Below are positions 6,704-12,281 of a stretch of DNA of 12,281 nucleotides, one piece after another; positions within the stretch are counted from its first letter, which is position 1; each line of letters starts with the position of its first letter. The stretch lies in assembly GCA_017614185.1 (NCBI GenBank), contig JAGACI010000251.1, positions 1 to 12,281 on the forward strand. Reading direction: 5' to 3'. The notes below the pieces were generated by a model that saw only the letters and a list, made by a program, of their open reading frames with translations, had not been told where the DNA came from and did no database searches. Made by a program: the position numbers and the translations under genes. This stretch comes from Lachnospiraceae bacterium. GTDB taxonomy: Bacteria; Bacillota_A; Clostridia; Lachnospirales; Lachnospiraceae.

Positions 6704-6712
6704 TGCTATTAT
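6704..6712 (+). promoter_or_regulatory. Extended -10 promoter for the yigZ-family gene
   Basis: TGCTATTAT (6704-6712) fits TGn plus a -10 hexamer. A weak -35 (TTAATG, 6682-6687) is 19 bp upstream. Transcription would begin near 6719, about 12 nt before the SD AAGGAGA at 6731. Confidence 0.55.
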
Positions 6713-6746
6713 AAAAAAGGTAGTTTTAAAAAGGAGACCGGACGGC

Positions 6747-7409
6747 ATGGAAACATCGCCTAACAAGGAGTTCGCGGTTGTAACGGAAGGCGGCGTCGGA
6801 GAAGTGGTTGAGAAGAAATCACGCTTCATCGCAACTATTCGCCCCGTATCAAGCGAAGAGGAAGCCACGGCTTTCATAGACGAGATGAAAAAGAAATATT
6901 GGGACGCCAGACACAACTGTTCTGCGTTCATAGTCGGAGAGCACGGTGAGACAACCAGATGCTCTGATGACGGTGAACCATCCGGTACTGCAGGCAGGCC
7001 GATGCTTGAGGTGCTTAGCGGCATGAACCTTAAGAACGTGGCTGTAGTAGTCACAAGGTATTTCGGCGGAGTTCTGCTTGGAACGGGCGGACTTGTAAGA
7101 GCTTACCAGGCGGCTGTCAAAGAGGGCCTTAACAACTCAAAGGTCGGTAAAATGAGCCCCGGAGTTGTCTATCGAATAGGCACCGATTATAACGGCCTTG
7201 GCAAAATAAGATATGTCCTTTCTCAGGAAGGAATCGAGCCTGACGACATTCAATATAAGGAAGATGTTGAGATTGTTTTTACCGCATGGGAAGACAATGA
7301 GAAAAAGGTTCTCAAATCGATTACCGAGTGTACCTCGGGAAGGGCGAAAATAAGCGAAGAAAACAGAGGTTTTTTTCTCAAAAAAATTGACAATGAAAAC
7401 CTCGTTTAG
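6747..7409 (+). CDS. yigZ: YigZ / IMPACT-family protein
   Basis: Cytoplasmic protein of 220 aa related to E. coli YigZ, B. subtilis YvyE and the N-terminal domain family of eukaryotic IMPACT. Its biochemical role in bacteria is not firmly established; a link to translation or stress regulation is suggested for the family. Hallmarks are RHNC (55-58), SDDGEPSGTAGRPML (73-87), VVVTRYFGG (100-108) and GTGGLVRAY (112-120). The region from about 140 corresponds to the smaller C-terminal domain (DUF1949-like). A longer in-frame reading starts at 6672, but the ATG at 6747 is preferred: it has SD AAGGAGA (6731-6737), gives the normal family length, and the upstream extension covers the promoter. Divergent from the PBP gene. 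Its last seven codons contain the -35 of the mgtE promoter. Confidence 0.92.
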   Translation: METSPNKEFAVVTEGGVGEVVEKKSRFIATIRPVSSEEEATAFIDEMKKKYWDARHNCSAFIVGEHGETTRCSDDGEPSGTAGRPMLEVLSGMNLKNVAVVVTRYFGGVLLGTGGLVRAYQAAVKEGLNNSKVGKMSPGVVYRIGTDYNGLGKIRYVLSQEGIEPDDIQYKEDVEIVFTAWEDNEKKVLKSITECTSGRAKISEENRGFFLKKIDNENLV

Positions 7410-7415
7410 TATATT
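7387..7415 (+). promoter_or_regulatory. Sigma-70-type promoter for mgtE, overlapping the end of yigZ
   Basis: Perfect TTGACA (7387-7392), a 17-bp spacer that ends on the yigZ stop codon, then TATATT (7410-7415). The predicted start is near 7422, so the transcript would open almost directly with the hairpin at 7424-7446. Confidence 0.8.
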
Positions 7416-7421
7416 TTTATA

Positions 7422-7557
7422 TGGGCCTTTTGACAGCTAAAAGGCCTTAAAGCATTTCGAAAGGTGGTGGTTTTATGAAGAGTCGAAGTACGAACAATAC
7501 TGAAAATCCTCTCCCACATATATGGGATAAAACCACTGTAACCAAAGGAGAAATGCT
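7422..7557 (+). promoter_or_regulatory. Structured mgtE 5' leader, candidate cis-regulatory RNA
   Basis: About 136 nt between the predicted start and the mgtE ATG. Visible pairings: a 5' hairpin GGCCTTTT/AAAAGGCC (7424-7431/7439-7446, 7-nt loop); an outer stem AGCATTTC/GAAATGCT (7451-7458/7550-7557) whose 3' arm abuts the mgtE ATG; a nested 10-bp stem GTGGTTTTAT/ATAAAACCAC (7467-7476/7527-7536); and inside it AGAG/CTCT (7479-7482/7509-7512), AGTA/TACT (7487-7490/7498-7501) and CCCA/TGGG (7513-7516/7523-7526). TCTCC (7510-7514) could instead pair with GGAGA (7547-7551) in the mgtE SD. No ykoK (M-box) consensus segment is recognisable. The 5' hairpin lacks a following T-run, so it is more likely leader structure than the yigZ terminator. 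A regulatory role is inferred. Confidence 0.6.
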
Positions 7558-7579
7558 ATGGATGAGATCAAGGTATTAG
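7475..7579 (+). CDS. Candidate 34-aa leader peptide (uORF) upstream of mgtE
   Basis: Short ORF inside the mgtE leader. The ATG at 7475 follows a purine/GT-rich SD-like AAAGGTGG (7460-7467) at 7-nt spacing. The peptide begins MKSRSTNNTENPLPHIWDK and ends in RSRY. It runs past the mgtE ATG in another frame and stops at 7579, overlapping mgtE by 22 nt. Codons 10-14 (Glu-Asn-Pro-Leu-Pro, 7502-7516) cover the leader segment that could pair with the mgtE SD. Pro- and acid-containing leader peptides of Mg2+ transporter genes are known in enterobacteria (MgtL), which makes a stalling or coupling role plausible but unproven here. It could also be a chance ORF, being too short for statistical support. 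Confidence 0.45.
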   Translation: MKSRSTNNTENPLPHIWDKTTVTKGEMLWMRSRY

Positions 7580-8907
7580 ACGAGATCTTAGAGCTTCTAA
7601 AGACCAAGCAGTACACTGCGCTTCGCCAGAGACTCTCAGAGATTAATCATGCGGATATCGCTGATATCCTCGAGGAGATGGAGGAGGATGACAGACTCAA
7701 GGTCTTCAGAATTCTGCCCAAAGATCTTGCTGCTGACGTCTTCTCATACTTGGAGGTTGACAATCAGCAGACAATCATTACTTCCTTGTCAGATAAGGAA
7801 GCATCCAACATCATCAACAACCTGATGGCCGATGATGCTACAGACCTTTTGGAGGAGATGCCCGCAAGTGTAGTTAAAAGACTCCTTGCCGGTGCCAACG
7901 CCGCAACGAGAAGAGACATCAACCACCTGTTAAGATACCCCGATCAGTCGGCCGGTAGCTTAATGACAGTGGAGTACGTTGACTTAAAGGAAGGTCAGAC
8001 AGTCTCGGAAGCACTTGCCAGACTCAGAAAGAACGGCAGGGACAGTGAGACAATTGAGACAATGTACGTCCTCGACCCCAGCAGAAAGCTGGTGGGTATC
8101 GTCACCTTAAGGGATTTGCTTTTTGCCGACCCTGATTCAATAATCGGTGACATCATGGAGGAGAACGTTATCTCGGTAACGACTCTTACGGACCAGGAGG
8201 AAGTTGCCTCCCAGTTCAAAAAATACGACTTTACCGCAATGCCAGTTGTCGATAACGAGAACAGACTTGTCGGTATCATAACAGTCGATGATATCGTGGA
8301 TATCATGGAAGAAGAGACCACAGAGGATATGGAGAAGATGGCAGCTATCATGCCTTCCGACAAGCCATATATCCGTACCGGTATCTTTGAGACGTTCAAG
8401 AAGAGAATTCCCTGGCTGCTTCTTCTCATGGTTTCCGCAACATTTACAGGCAAGATTATTCAGTCCTTTGAAGATGCTCTCGCAGCATGTGCAGTACTTA
8501 CAGCCTTTATTCCCATGCTTATGGATACGGGCGGTAACGCAGGCGGACAGGCATCCGTTACCATCATTCGTGGACTTTCACTTGAAGAGATTGAATATAA
8601 AGATACTTTAAGGATTATCTGGAAAGAGATAAGAGTTGCGGTACTTTGCGGAGTGACCCTTGCGGTTGCCAATTTTGCAAAGCTTATGCTCTTTGACAGA
8701 GTGGGACTTATGGTTTCACTGGTGGTATGCCTTACACTTGTTTTGGTTGTAAGCATGGCCAAGGTTGTGGGATGTACCCTTCCGATATTGGCTAAAAAAC
8801 TGGGATTTGACCCGGCAGTAATGGCAAGCCCGTTTATCACTACAATTGTGGATGCACTTTCACTGTTGGTTTATCTTAGAATAGCCACCAATCTTTTACA
8901 TCTGTAA
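7558..8907 (+). CDS. mgtE: Mg2+ transporter/channel MgtE
   Basis: 449-aa homodimeric inner-membrane Mg2+ channel, gated by cytosolic Mg2+. Domains in order: helical MgtE N domain (about 20-130, with repeated acidic motifs such as ILEEMEEDD and LLEEMPA); two CBS domains (about 136-195 and 201-256); a connecting helix; and a pore domain with five hydrophobic segments (about 285-305, 311-330, 356-378, 382-405, 423-446). The hallmark GGNAGGQ is at 325-331. An Asp at 432 in the last helix (TTIVDALSLL) matches the position of the selectivity Asp known in Thermus MgtE. Length is typical. The ATG at 7558 has a strong SD AAAGGAG (7544-7550). It has its own promoter and a long structured leader with a uORF, which points to Mg2+- or translation-dependent control. 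It is followed after 24 bp by a YhfC-like gene, probably co-transcribed. Confidence 0.97.
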   Translation: MDEIKVLDEILELLKTKQYTALRQRLSEINHADIADILEEMEEDDRLKVFRILPKDLAADVFSYLEVDNQQTIITSLSDKEASNIINNLMADDATDLLEEMPASVVKRLLAGANAATRRDINHLLRYPDQSAGSLMTVEYVDLKEGQTVSEALARLRKNGRDSETIETMYVLDPSRKLVGIVTLRDLLFADPDSIIGDIMEENVISVTTLTDQEEVASQFKKYDFTAMPVVDNENRLVGIITVDDIVDIMEEETTEDMEKMAAIMPSDKPYIRTGIFETFKKRIPWLLLLMVSATFTGKIIQSFEDALAACAVLTAFIPMLMDTGGNAGGQASVTIIRGLSLEEIEYKDTLRIIWKEIRVAVLCGVTLAVANFAKLMLFDRVGLMVSLVVCLTLVLVVSMAKVVGCTLPILAKKLGFDPAVMASPFITTIVDALSLLVYLRIATNLLHL

Positions 8908-8931
8908 ATTTGGAAACGAAAGTATTAATAT

Positions 8932-9759
8932 ATGGAAGAATTATTTAACACCTGGAAGTTGGGAGCCATGCTCCTCGATATTATCGTGGGCTTTGGGCTT
9001 CCGATTTCTATGATAATGATAATAAGAAAGAAATATCAGATAAGGTTTGCCGTAGGCATTATAGGTGTCGGAACCTATATCATCGTTAATTCCCTGCTTT
9101 GCGGAATCTTTGATGTACTTATTTACCAGCTTAAGCTTTCAGACTATCTTGAAGGCATTCCTTCGGCTGAGGCTGTTTTTTACGGAGTATTCCACGGACT
9201 TATCCAGTTTGCAGGCTACTACGTAGTGATGAGATTTTTTATGAGAGGCTATGAGCGCAAAGAGAATGCCCTCATGTTCGGTGTAGGTCTTTCGTTTATC
9301 GATTGCTTTTACTACAATGCGGTTGGCGGCTTTTCCAACTATATAACAGCTACCGAAGTCGGTGAGTGGGGAAGAGAGAGCTACCTTGGAAGATTCCCCG
9401 AAGACCAAAGGGAAATGGCGGAGTCAACGCTTAACCAGCTTTTGGATTTAACTGTTTCCGATATTGTCGGAAGCGTTATATTTATGATTCTTGAGATGGT
9501 ATTTATGATTGCGATTTCCATTCTGCTTTTTGAAGCCACGAAGAGAGTCGGTAAGAAGTATCTTTTGCCCACAATCGGTGCAGCCATCGTTGCCGTTAAT
9601 CTTATCATCTGCTTCAGAAGTGTTGAGAGGCTTTCGCAGGTTGCATATCTTGTTCTTATCGGAGTTGTTGCAGCACTCACAGGTTTTGGAGCCTACATTT
9701 TCTACACTGCCGATAAAGAGGAGATTAAAGGCAAAGGCGATTTTATAAAGAAGAAATAG
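8932..9759 (+). CDS. Polytopic membrane protein resembling the YhfC intramembrane metalloprotease family, ligand positions substituted
   Basis: 275-aa integral membrane protein with about seven hydrophobic segments and a basic C-terminus. The pattern GLIQFAGYYVVMRFF (89-103), FGVGLSFID (116-124) and an LEMVFMIAIS-like third helix resembles the layout I recall for YhfC/CPBP-like proteins: a Glu-Glu-x-Gly-Arg motif, a Gly-His-x-x-x-Glu motif and a late His helix. Here the corresponding residues appear to be Gln92-Phe93, Leu120 and Asp124, with no His in the third, so proteolytic activity is doubtful. A non-catalytic membrane role is possible. The family call rests on recalled motif spacing, not a search; it may be a different polytopic family. 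The SD is weak (GGAAACGAAAG, spacing long), 24 bp after mgtE, suggesting translation partly coupled to mgtE. A terminator follows. Confidence 0.6.
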   Translation: MEELFNTWKLGAMLLDIIVGFGLPISMIMIIRKKYQIRFAVGIIGVGTYIIVNSLLCGIFDVLIYQLKLSDYLEGIPSAEAVFYGVFHGLIQFAGYYVVMRFFMRGYERKENALMFGVGLSFIDCFYYNAVGGFSNYITATEVGEWGRESYLGRFPEDQREMAESTLNQLLDLTVSDIVGSVIFMILEMVFMIAISILLFEATKRVGKKYLLPTIGAAIVAVNLIICFRSVERLSQVAYLVLIGVVAALTGFGAYIFYTADKEEIKGKGDFIKKK

Positions 9760-9767
9760 ATTTCATT

Positions 9768-9796
9768 GGCGTCCGGGTTTATGGGCGCCTTATTTA
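9768..9796 (+). terminator. Intrinsic terminator after the mgtE-yhfC-like operon
   Basis: GGCGTCC/GGGCGCC (9768-9774/9783-9789) forms a 7-bp GC-rich stem with one G-U pair and an 8-nt loop, followed by TTATTTAT. It starts 8 bp after the stop codon. Confidence 0.8.
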
Positions 9797-9825
9797 TGCC
9801 CTAAAGCGAAATGAAAAGACGATGC

Positions 9826-9854
9826 TTGCCATGGGGCGAGGATGGTGCTATACT
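9826..9854 (+). promoter_or_regulatory. Extended -10 promoter for typA
   Basis: TTGCCA (9826-9831), 17-bp spacer, TATACT (9849-9854) preceded by TGC (extended -10). The predicted start is near 9861, leaving a leader of about 60 nt. The leader contains a direct repeat TGGCGCA at 9887-9893 and 9897-9903. Confidence 0.75.
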
Positions 9855-9921
9855 GTAACAGTTTTGAGTAAATATTGAAAGAGTTTTGGCGCAATGTGGC
9901 GCAGTTTGAAAGAAGGATAAG

Positions 9922-11766
9922 ATGTTAACCAAGAGAGAGGACATTAGAAACGTAGCAATCATCGCGCATGTAGACCACGGCAAAACAACTCTGGTCGATG
10001 TGCTTTTAAAACAAAGTGGTGTATTCAGAGACAACCAGGAGGTTGCCGAGAGAGTCATGGACTCAAACGACCTTGAGAGAGAGCGTGGAATCACAATTCT
10101 CTCAAAGAACACCGCAGTTACATATAAGAATACAAAGATTAACATCATCGACACCCCCGGCCATGCGGATTTCGGCGGTGAGGTAGAGCGTGTACTTAAG
10201 ATGGTAAACGGCGTAATCCTTGTGGTTGACGCTTTTGAGGGTGCTATGCCTCAGACCAGATTCGTACTCCAGAAAGCCCTTGAACTTAAGCTTCCCGTTA
10301 TTGTCTGCATCAACAAGATTGACAGACCGGAGGCAAGATGCTCAGAGGTTATCGATGAAGTTTTGGAGCTTTTCCTTGAACTTGATGCCGATGATGAGCA
10401 GCTTGACTGTCCTTTCGTTTATGCTTCTGCCAAGGAAGGAGTTGCTTCCCTTGACCCCGAAGTAAGGGGTACGGACATGAGCCCTCTTTTTGAGACAATC
10501 ATTGATTATATTCCTGCTCCTCAGGGTGATCCCGAAGCAGGCACACAGGTACTTATCAGTACAATAGATTATAACGAGTATGTCGGAAGAATCGGTGTCG
10601 GCAAGGTTGATAACGGAAGCGTAGCCGTTAACCAGGAAGTGGTAATCGTTAACCACCATGAACCCGACAAGCAAAGAAAGGTTAAAATCAGCAAACTCTA
10701 CGAGTTTGACGGCCTTAACAAGGTTGAGGTCAAGGAAGCGGGAATCGGTTCCATCGTAGCAATTTCCGGCATTCAGGATATCCATATCGGTGATACGCTT
10801 TGCTCACTTGAGAATCCCGTGCCTATTCCTTTCCAGAAGATTTCAGAGCCTACAATTTCAATGAACTTCATTGTAAATGATTCGCCCCTTGCAGGTCAGG
10901 AAGGAAAGTACGTTACAAGCCGTCACCTTCGTGACAGACTCTTTAAGGAGCTTAACACCGACGTTTCATTAAGAGTTGAAGAGACTGATACAACCGAGGC
11001 ATTCAAGGTTTCGGGACGTGGTGAGCTTCACTTATCCGTCCTTATCGAGAATATGCGTCGTGAGGGATATGAGTTTGCGGTAAGCAAGGCTGAGGTTATC
11101 TATCACCAGGATGAGCGCGGCAAAAAGACAGAGCCCATGGAGCTTTGCTATGTTGACGTTCCCGATGAATTCTCAGGTACTGTTATCGAGAAATTAAGCC
11201 AGAGAAAGGGCGAACTTAAGAACATGGGTACCGGCAACGGCGGCTACACAAGACTTGAGTTCTCAATCCCTTCAAGAGGTCTTATCGGATACAGAGGAGA
11301 ATTCCTCACAGATACAAAGGGTAACGGTATCATCAATACAATTTTTGATGGTTACGGCCCTTATAAGGGAGATATCCAGTATCGTAAGCAGGGTTCACTT
11401 ATCGCTTTCGAAGCAGGTGAGGCAATTACTTACGGACTTTTCAATGCACAGGAGAGAGGAACACCCTTTATCGGACCCGGTGAGAAAGTTTACTCCGGAA
11501 TGATAGTCGGACAGAACGGTAAGGCTGAAGACATCGAGCTTAACGTTTGTAAGAAGAAACAGCTTACCAATACACGTTCTTCAAGTGCTGATGAGGCATT
11601 AAGACTTACGCCTCCTAAGATTCTTTCACTTGAGCAGGCATTGGAGTTTATCGATACGGATGAGCTTTTGGAAGTTACTCCGAAGTCATTAAGAATCAGA
11701 AAGAAGATTCTTGATCCCATGCTCAGAAAGCGCGCAGCTTTCAAGCAGGCTCAGCAGAATCAGTAA
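9922..11766 (+). CDS. typA: Ribosome-associated translational GTPase TypA/BipA
   Basis: 614-aa translation-factor GTPase related to EF-G and LepA. It binds the ribosome and supports 50S assembly and growth under stress, especially in the cold, as known for E. coli BipA. GTPase motifs are complete: AHVDHGKT (15-22), RGITI (55-59), DTPGH (77-81), NKID (131-134) and SAK (169-171). After the G domain come a beta-barrel domain 2 (about 205-290), EF-G III/V-like domains, and the BipA-specific C-terminus (from about residue 480) ending in a basic, Gln-rich tail. Length is normal for the family. The ATG at 9922 follows AGAAGGATAAG, an acceptable SD. Monocistronic: own promoter (9826-9854) and a terminator at 11788-11826. 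Convergent with the 63-aa ORF, with only 5 bp between the stop codons. Confidence 0.97.
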   Translation: MLTKREDIRNVAIIAHVDHGKTTLVDVLLKQSGVFRDNQEVAERVMDSNDLERERGITILSKNTAVTYKNTKINIIDTPGHADFGGEVERVLKMVNGVILVVDAFEGAMPQTRFVLQKALELKLPVIVCINKIDRPEARCSEVIDEVLELFLELDADDEQLDCPFVYASAKEGVASLDPEVRGTDMSPLFETIIDYIPAPQGDPEAGTQVLISTIDYNEYVGRIGVGKVDNGSVAVNQEVVIVNHHEPDKQRKVKISKLYEFDGLNKVEVKEAGIGSIVAISGIQDIHIGDTLCSLENPVPIPFQKISEPTISMNFIVNDSPLAGQEGKYVTSRHLRDRLFKELNTDVSLRVEETDTTEAFKVSGRGELHLSVLIENMRREGYEFAVSKAEVIYHQDERGKKTEPMELCYVDVPDEFSGTVIEKLSQRKGELKNMGTGNGGYTRLEFSIPSRGLIGYRGEFLTDTKGNGIINTIFDGYGPYKGDIQYRKQGSLIAFEAGEAITYGLFNAQERGTPFIGPGEKVYSGMIVGQNGKAEDIELNVCKKKQLTNTRSSSADEALRLTPPKILSLEQALEFIDTDELLEVTPKSLRIRKKILDPMLRKRAAFKQAQQNQ

Positions 11767-11771
11767 TAGAG

Positions 11772-11963
11772 TTATTTAAGTCCAAACAAAGCAAGAAACA
11801 TCTTTTTAAGTTGTTTCTTGCTTTTTGATTGTGTAAAAGCGGAAGGAGCGGGATGAGTATACTCGTCAATCAATGCTTTCTCAGCAGCGTACTCATCATA
11901 GTTTCCGAAATAGTCGGATGCTTTGGTTCCGTATTCATTTTGCGGAGAATGGTATTCAGACAT
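11772..11963 (-). CDS. Hypothetical small protein, 63 aa
   Basis: Not recognised. A hydrophilic, Tyr/Glu-rich N-terminal half (SDYFGNYDEYAAEKALIDEY) is followed by a Pro/Ser linker and a short cationic-amphipathic end (SKSKKQLKKMFLALFGLK). The end could touch the membrane, or could be the beginning of a membrane helix in a longer ancestral protein. The ATG at 11963 follows AGGTG at 7-nt spacing, and that SD overlaps the MscS-type gene's stop codon, so translation would be coupled. The final third coincides with the typA terminator on the opposite strand, which constrains or may even explain part of its composition. It could be a genuine operon partner, a truncated remnant or a spurious ORF. 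Confidence 0.5.
   Translation of the reverse strand: MSEYHSPQNEYGTKASDYFGNYDEYAAEKALIDEYTHPAPSAFTQSKSKKQLKKMFLALFGLK
11788..11826 (+). terminator. Terminator of typA, probably bidirectional, inside the 63-aa ORF
   Basis: Perfect 12-bp stem AAAGCAAGAAAC/GTTTCTTGCTTT (11788-11799/11813-11824) with a 13-nt loop. The right arm ends in a run of five T (11822-11826). The minus-strand product is also followed by a T-rich stretch (TTTGTTTGG), so it may end the minus-strand operon as well. Confidence 0.85.
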
Positions 11964-11973
11964 GGAATAACAC

Positions 11974-12281
11974 CTACTTCATGTGAACGTCAAGCTGAGG
12001 GAATGCGATTTCAATTCCCGCATCATCAAAGGCACACTTTAGTTCCTTGTTAAGGAGACGCTTACCTGTGAAAATGTCAGCTTCTTTCACATCTGCAACA
12101 AACTTAAGAATAACGGAAGAATCTCCAAGATTATCTACACCAAGATAAGTGATATCTCCTTTGAAAATCTTGGGATTGCGTTCCTTTATTCCTTCAAGAA
12201 TGCCATCAATCACTTCGTCTATTTTTCTAAGATCCGTGCCGTAAGATACTCCGACTTCAACTACGGCAACGGAAGTGCTTC
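11974..12281 (-). CDS. MscS-family mechanosensitive ion channel, C-terminal part (5' end outside window)
   Basis: The minus-strand frame is open to the right edge. The first visible residues (STSVAVVEVGVSYGTDLRK) and the segment GDITYLGVDNLGDSSV fit the cytoplasmic alpha/beta domain of MscS-type channels, which release osmolytes on hypo-osmotic shock. The protein ends with FDDAGIEIAFPQLDVHMK, matching the common MscS ending in which a helix leads to IPFPQ.DVH. The pore helices and start lie outside the window; a GTG at 12213 is internal and should not be taken as a start. The stop codon TAG (11974-11976) overlaps the SD of the downstream 63-aa ORF. The family call is strong from the C-terminal pattern. 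Confidence 0.88.
   Translation of the reverse strand, partial: STSVAVVEVGVSYGTDLRKIDEVIDGILEGIKERNPKIFKGDITYLGVDNLGDSSVILKFVADVKEADIFTGKRLLNKELKCAFDDAGIEIAFPQLDVHMK

Noticed and set aside
6672..6746. Longer N-terminus for the YigZ-family protein
   Set aside because: The 25-codon extension overlaps the promoter, has no SD and exceeds the family length. The ATG at 6747 has a good SD.
7424..7446. GGCCTTTT/AAAAGGCC hairpin as the yigZ terminator
   Set aside because: It is followed by TTAAAGCATTT rather than a T-run and lies at the 5' end of the predicted mgtE transcript, so a leader role is preferred. Partial termination is not excluded.
7422..7557. Known ykoK (M-box) Mg2+ riboswitch upstream of mgtE
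   Set aside because: The leader is shorter than typical and I cannot find the conserved M-box blocks. A covariance search would settle it.
10342..10785. 147-aa minus-strand frame within typA
   Set aside because: Antisense shadow of a strongly conserved gene, with no promoter or SD identified.
12211..12213. GTG as the start of a short 79-aa protein
   Set aside because: The frame continues upstream to the window edge with clear MscS-like sequence, so this is an internal codon.

Overview
The window looks like chromosome from a member of the Clostridia, most likely a Lachnospiraceae-type Firmicute. This is inferred from the moderate base composition, purine-rich ribosome binding sites (SD), TTGACA/TATAAT-type promoters, a clostridial class A PBP with a cysteine-rich C-terminus, MgtE as Mg2+ transporter, a tRNA without encoded CCA, and a seven-helix EAL protein. 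No phage, transposase, CRISPR array or resistance island is visible. It reads as ordinary core chromosome with several interesting intergenic regions.

Layout. Bases 1-1160 (+): the C-terminus of an FtsX-like ABC permease overlaps its LolD/MacB-type ATPase by 8 bp. Bases 1195-1226 hold a terminator-like hairpin that shares bases with a well-formed promoter for the next gene, a 630-aa membrane EAL protein (1281-3173, +) with a degenerate GGDEF domain. Bases 3174-3420 are a repeat-rich convergent intergenic region with two copies of a structured element and a long bidirectional terminator. It is followed by tRNA-Thr(GGU) on the minus strand (3421-3493) with its own promoter. Upstream on the minus strand is an operon of a class A penicillin-binding protein (3901-6600) and an unknown 96-aa protein (3591-3881).

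Divergent from the PBP gene is a YigZ/IMPACT-family gene (6747-7409, +). A promoter inside its last codons drives mgtE (7558-8907) through a leader of about 136 nt. That leader carries nested inverted repeats and an unlisted 34-codon upstream ORF. mgtE is followed by a YhfC-like membrane protein (8932-9759) whose presumed metal-ligand positions look substituted, then a terminator. Next is typA/bipA (9922-11766, +) with its own extended -10 promoter. Convergent to it on the minus strand are the 3' end of an MscS-type mechanosensitive channel gene (11974-12281) and a 63-aa ORF (11772-11963), in whose 3' end the typA terminator lies.

The most interesting item is the mgtE leader. It combines a strong promoter, a 5' hairpin, nested stems ending at the mgtE start codon, and a leader ORF whose Glu-Asn-Pro-Leu-Pro codons lie exactly over a segment able to pair with the mgtE SD. 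No M-box (ykoK) signature is visible, so this may be an alternative Mg2+-sensing or translation-coupled control. The second is the tandem structured repeat downstream of tRNA-Thr, whose two hairpins differ by a compensatory base-pair change. All functional statements come from reading the sequence and recalling families; nothing was searched or folded by program.
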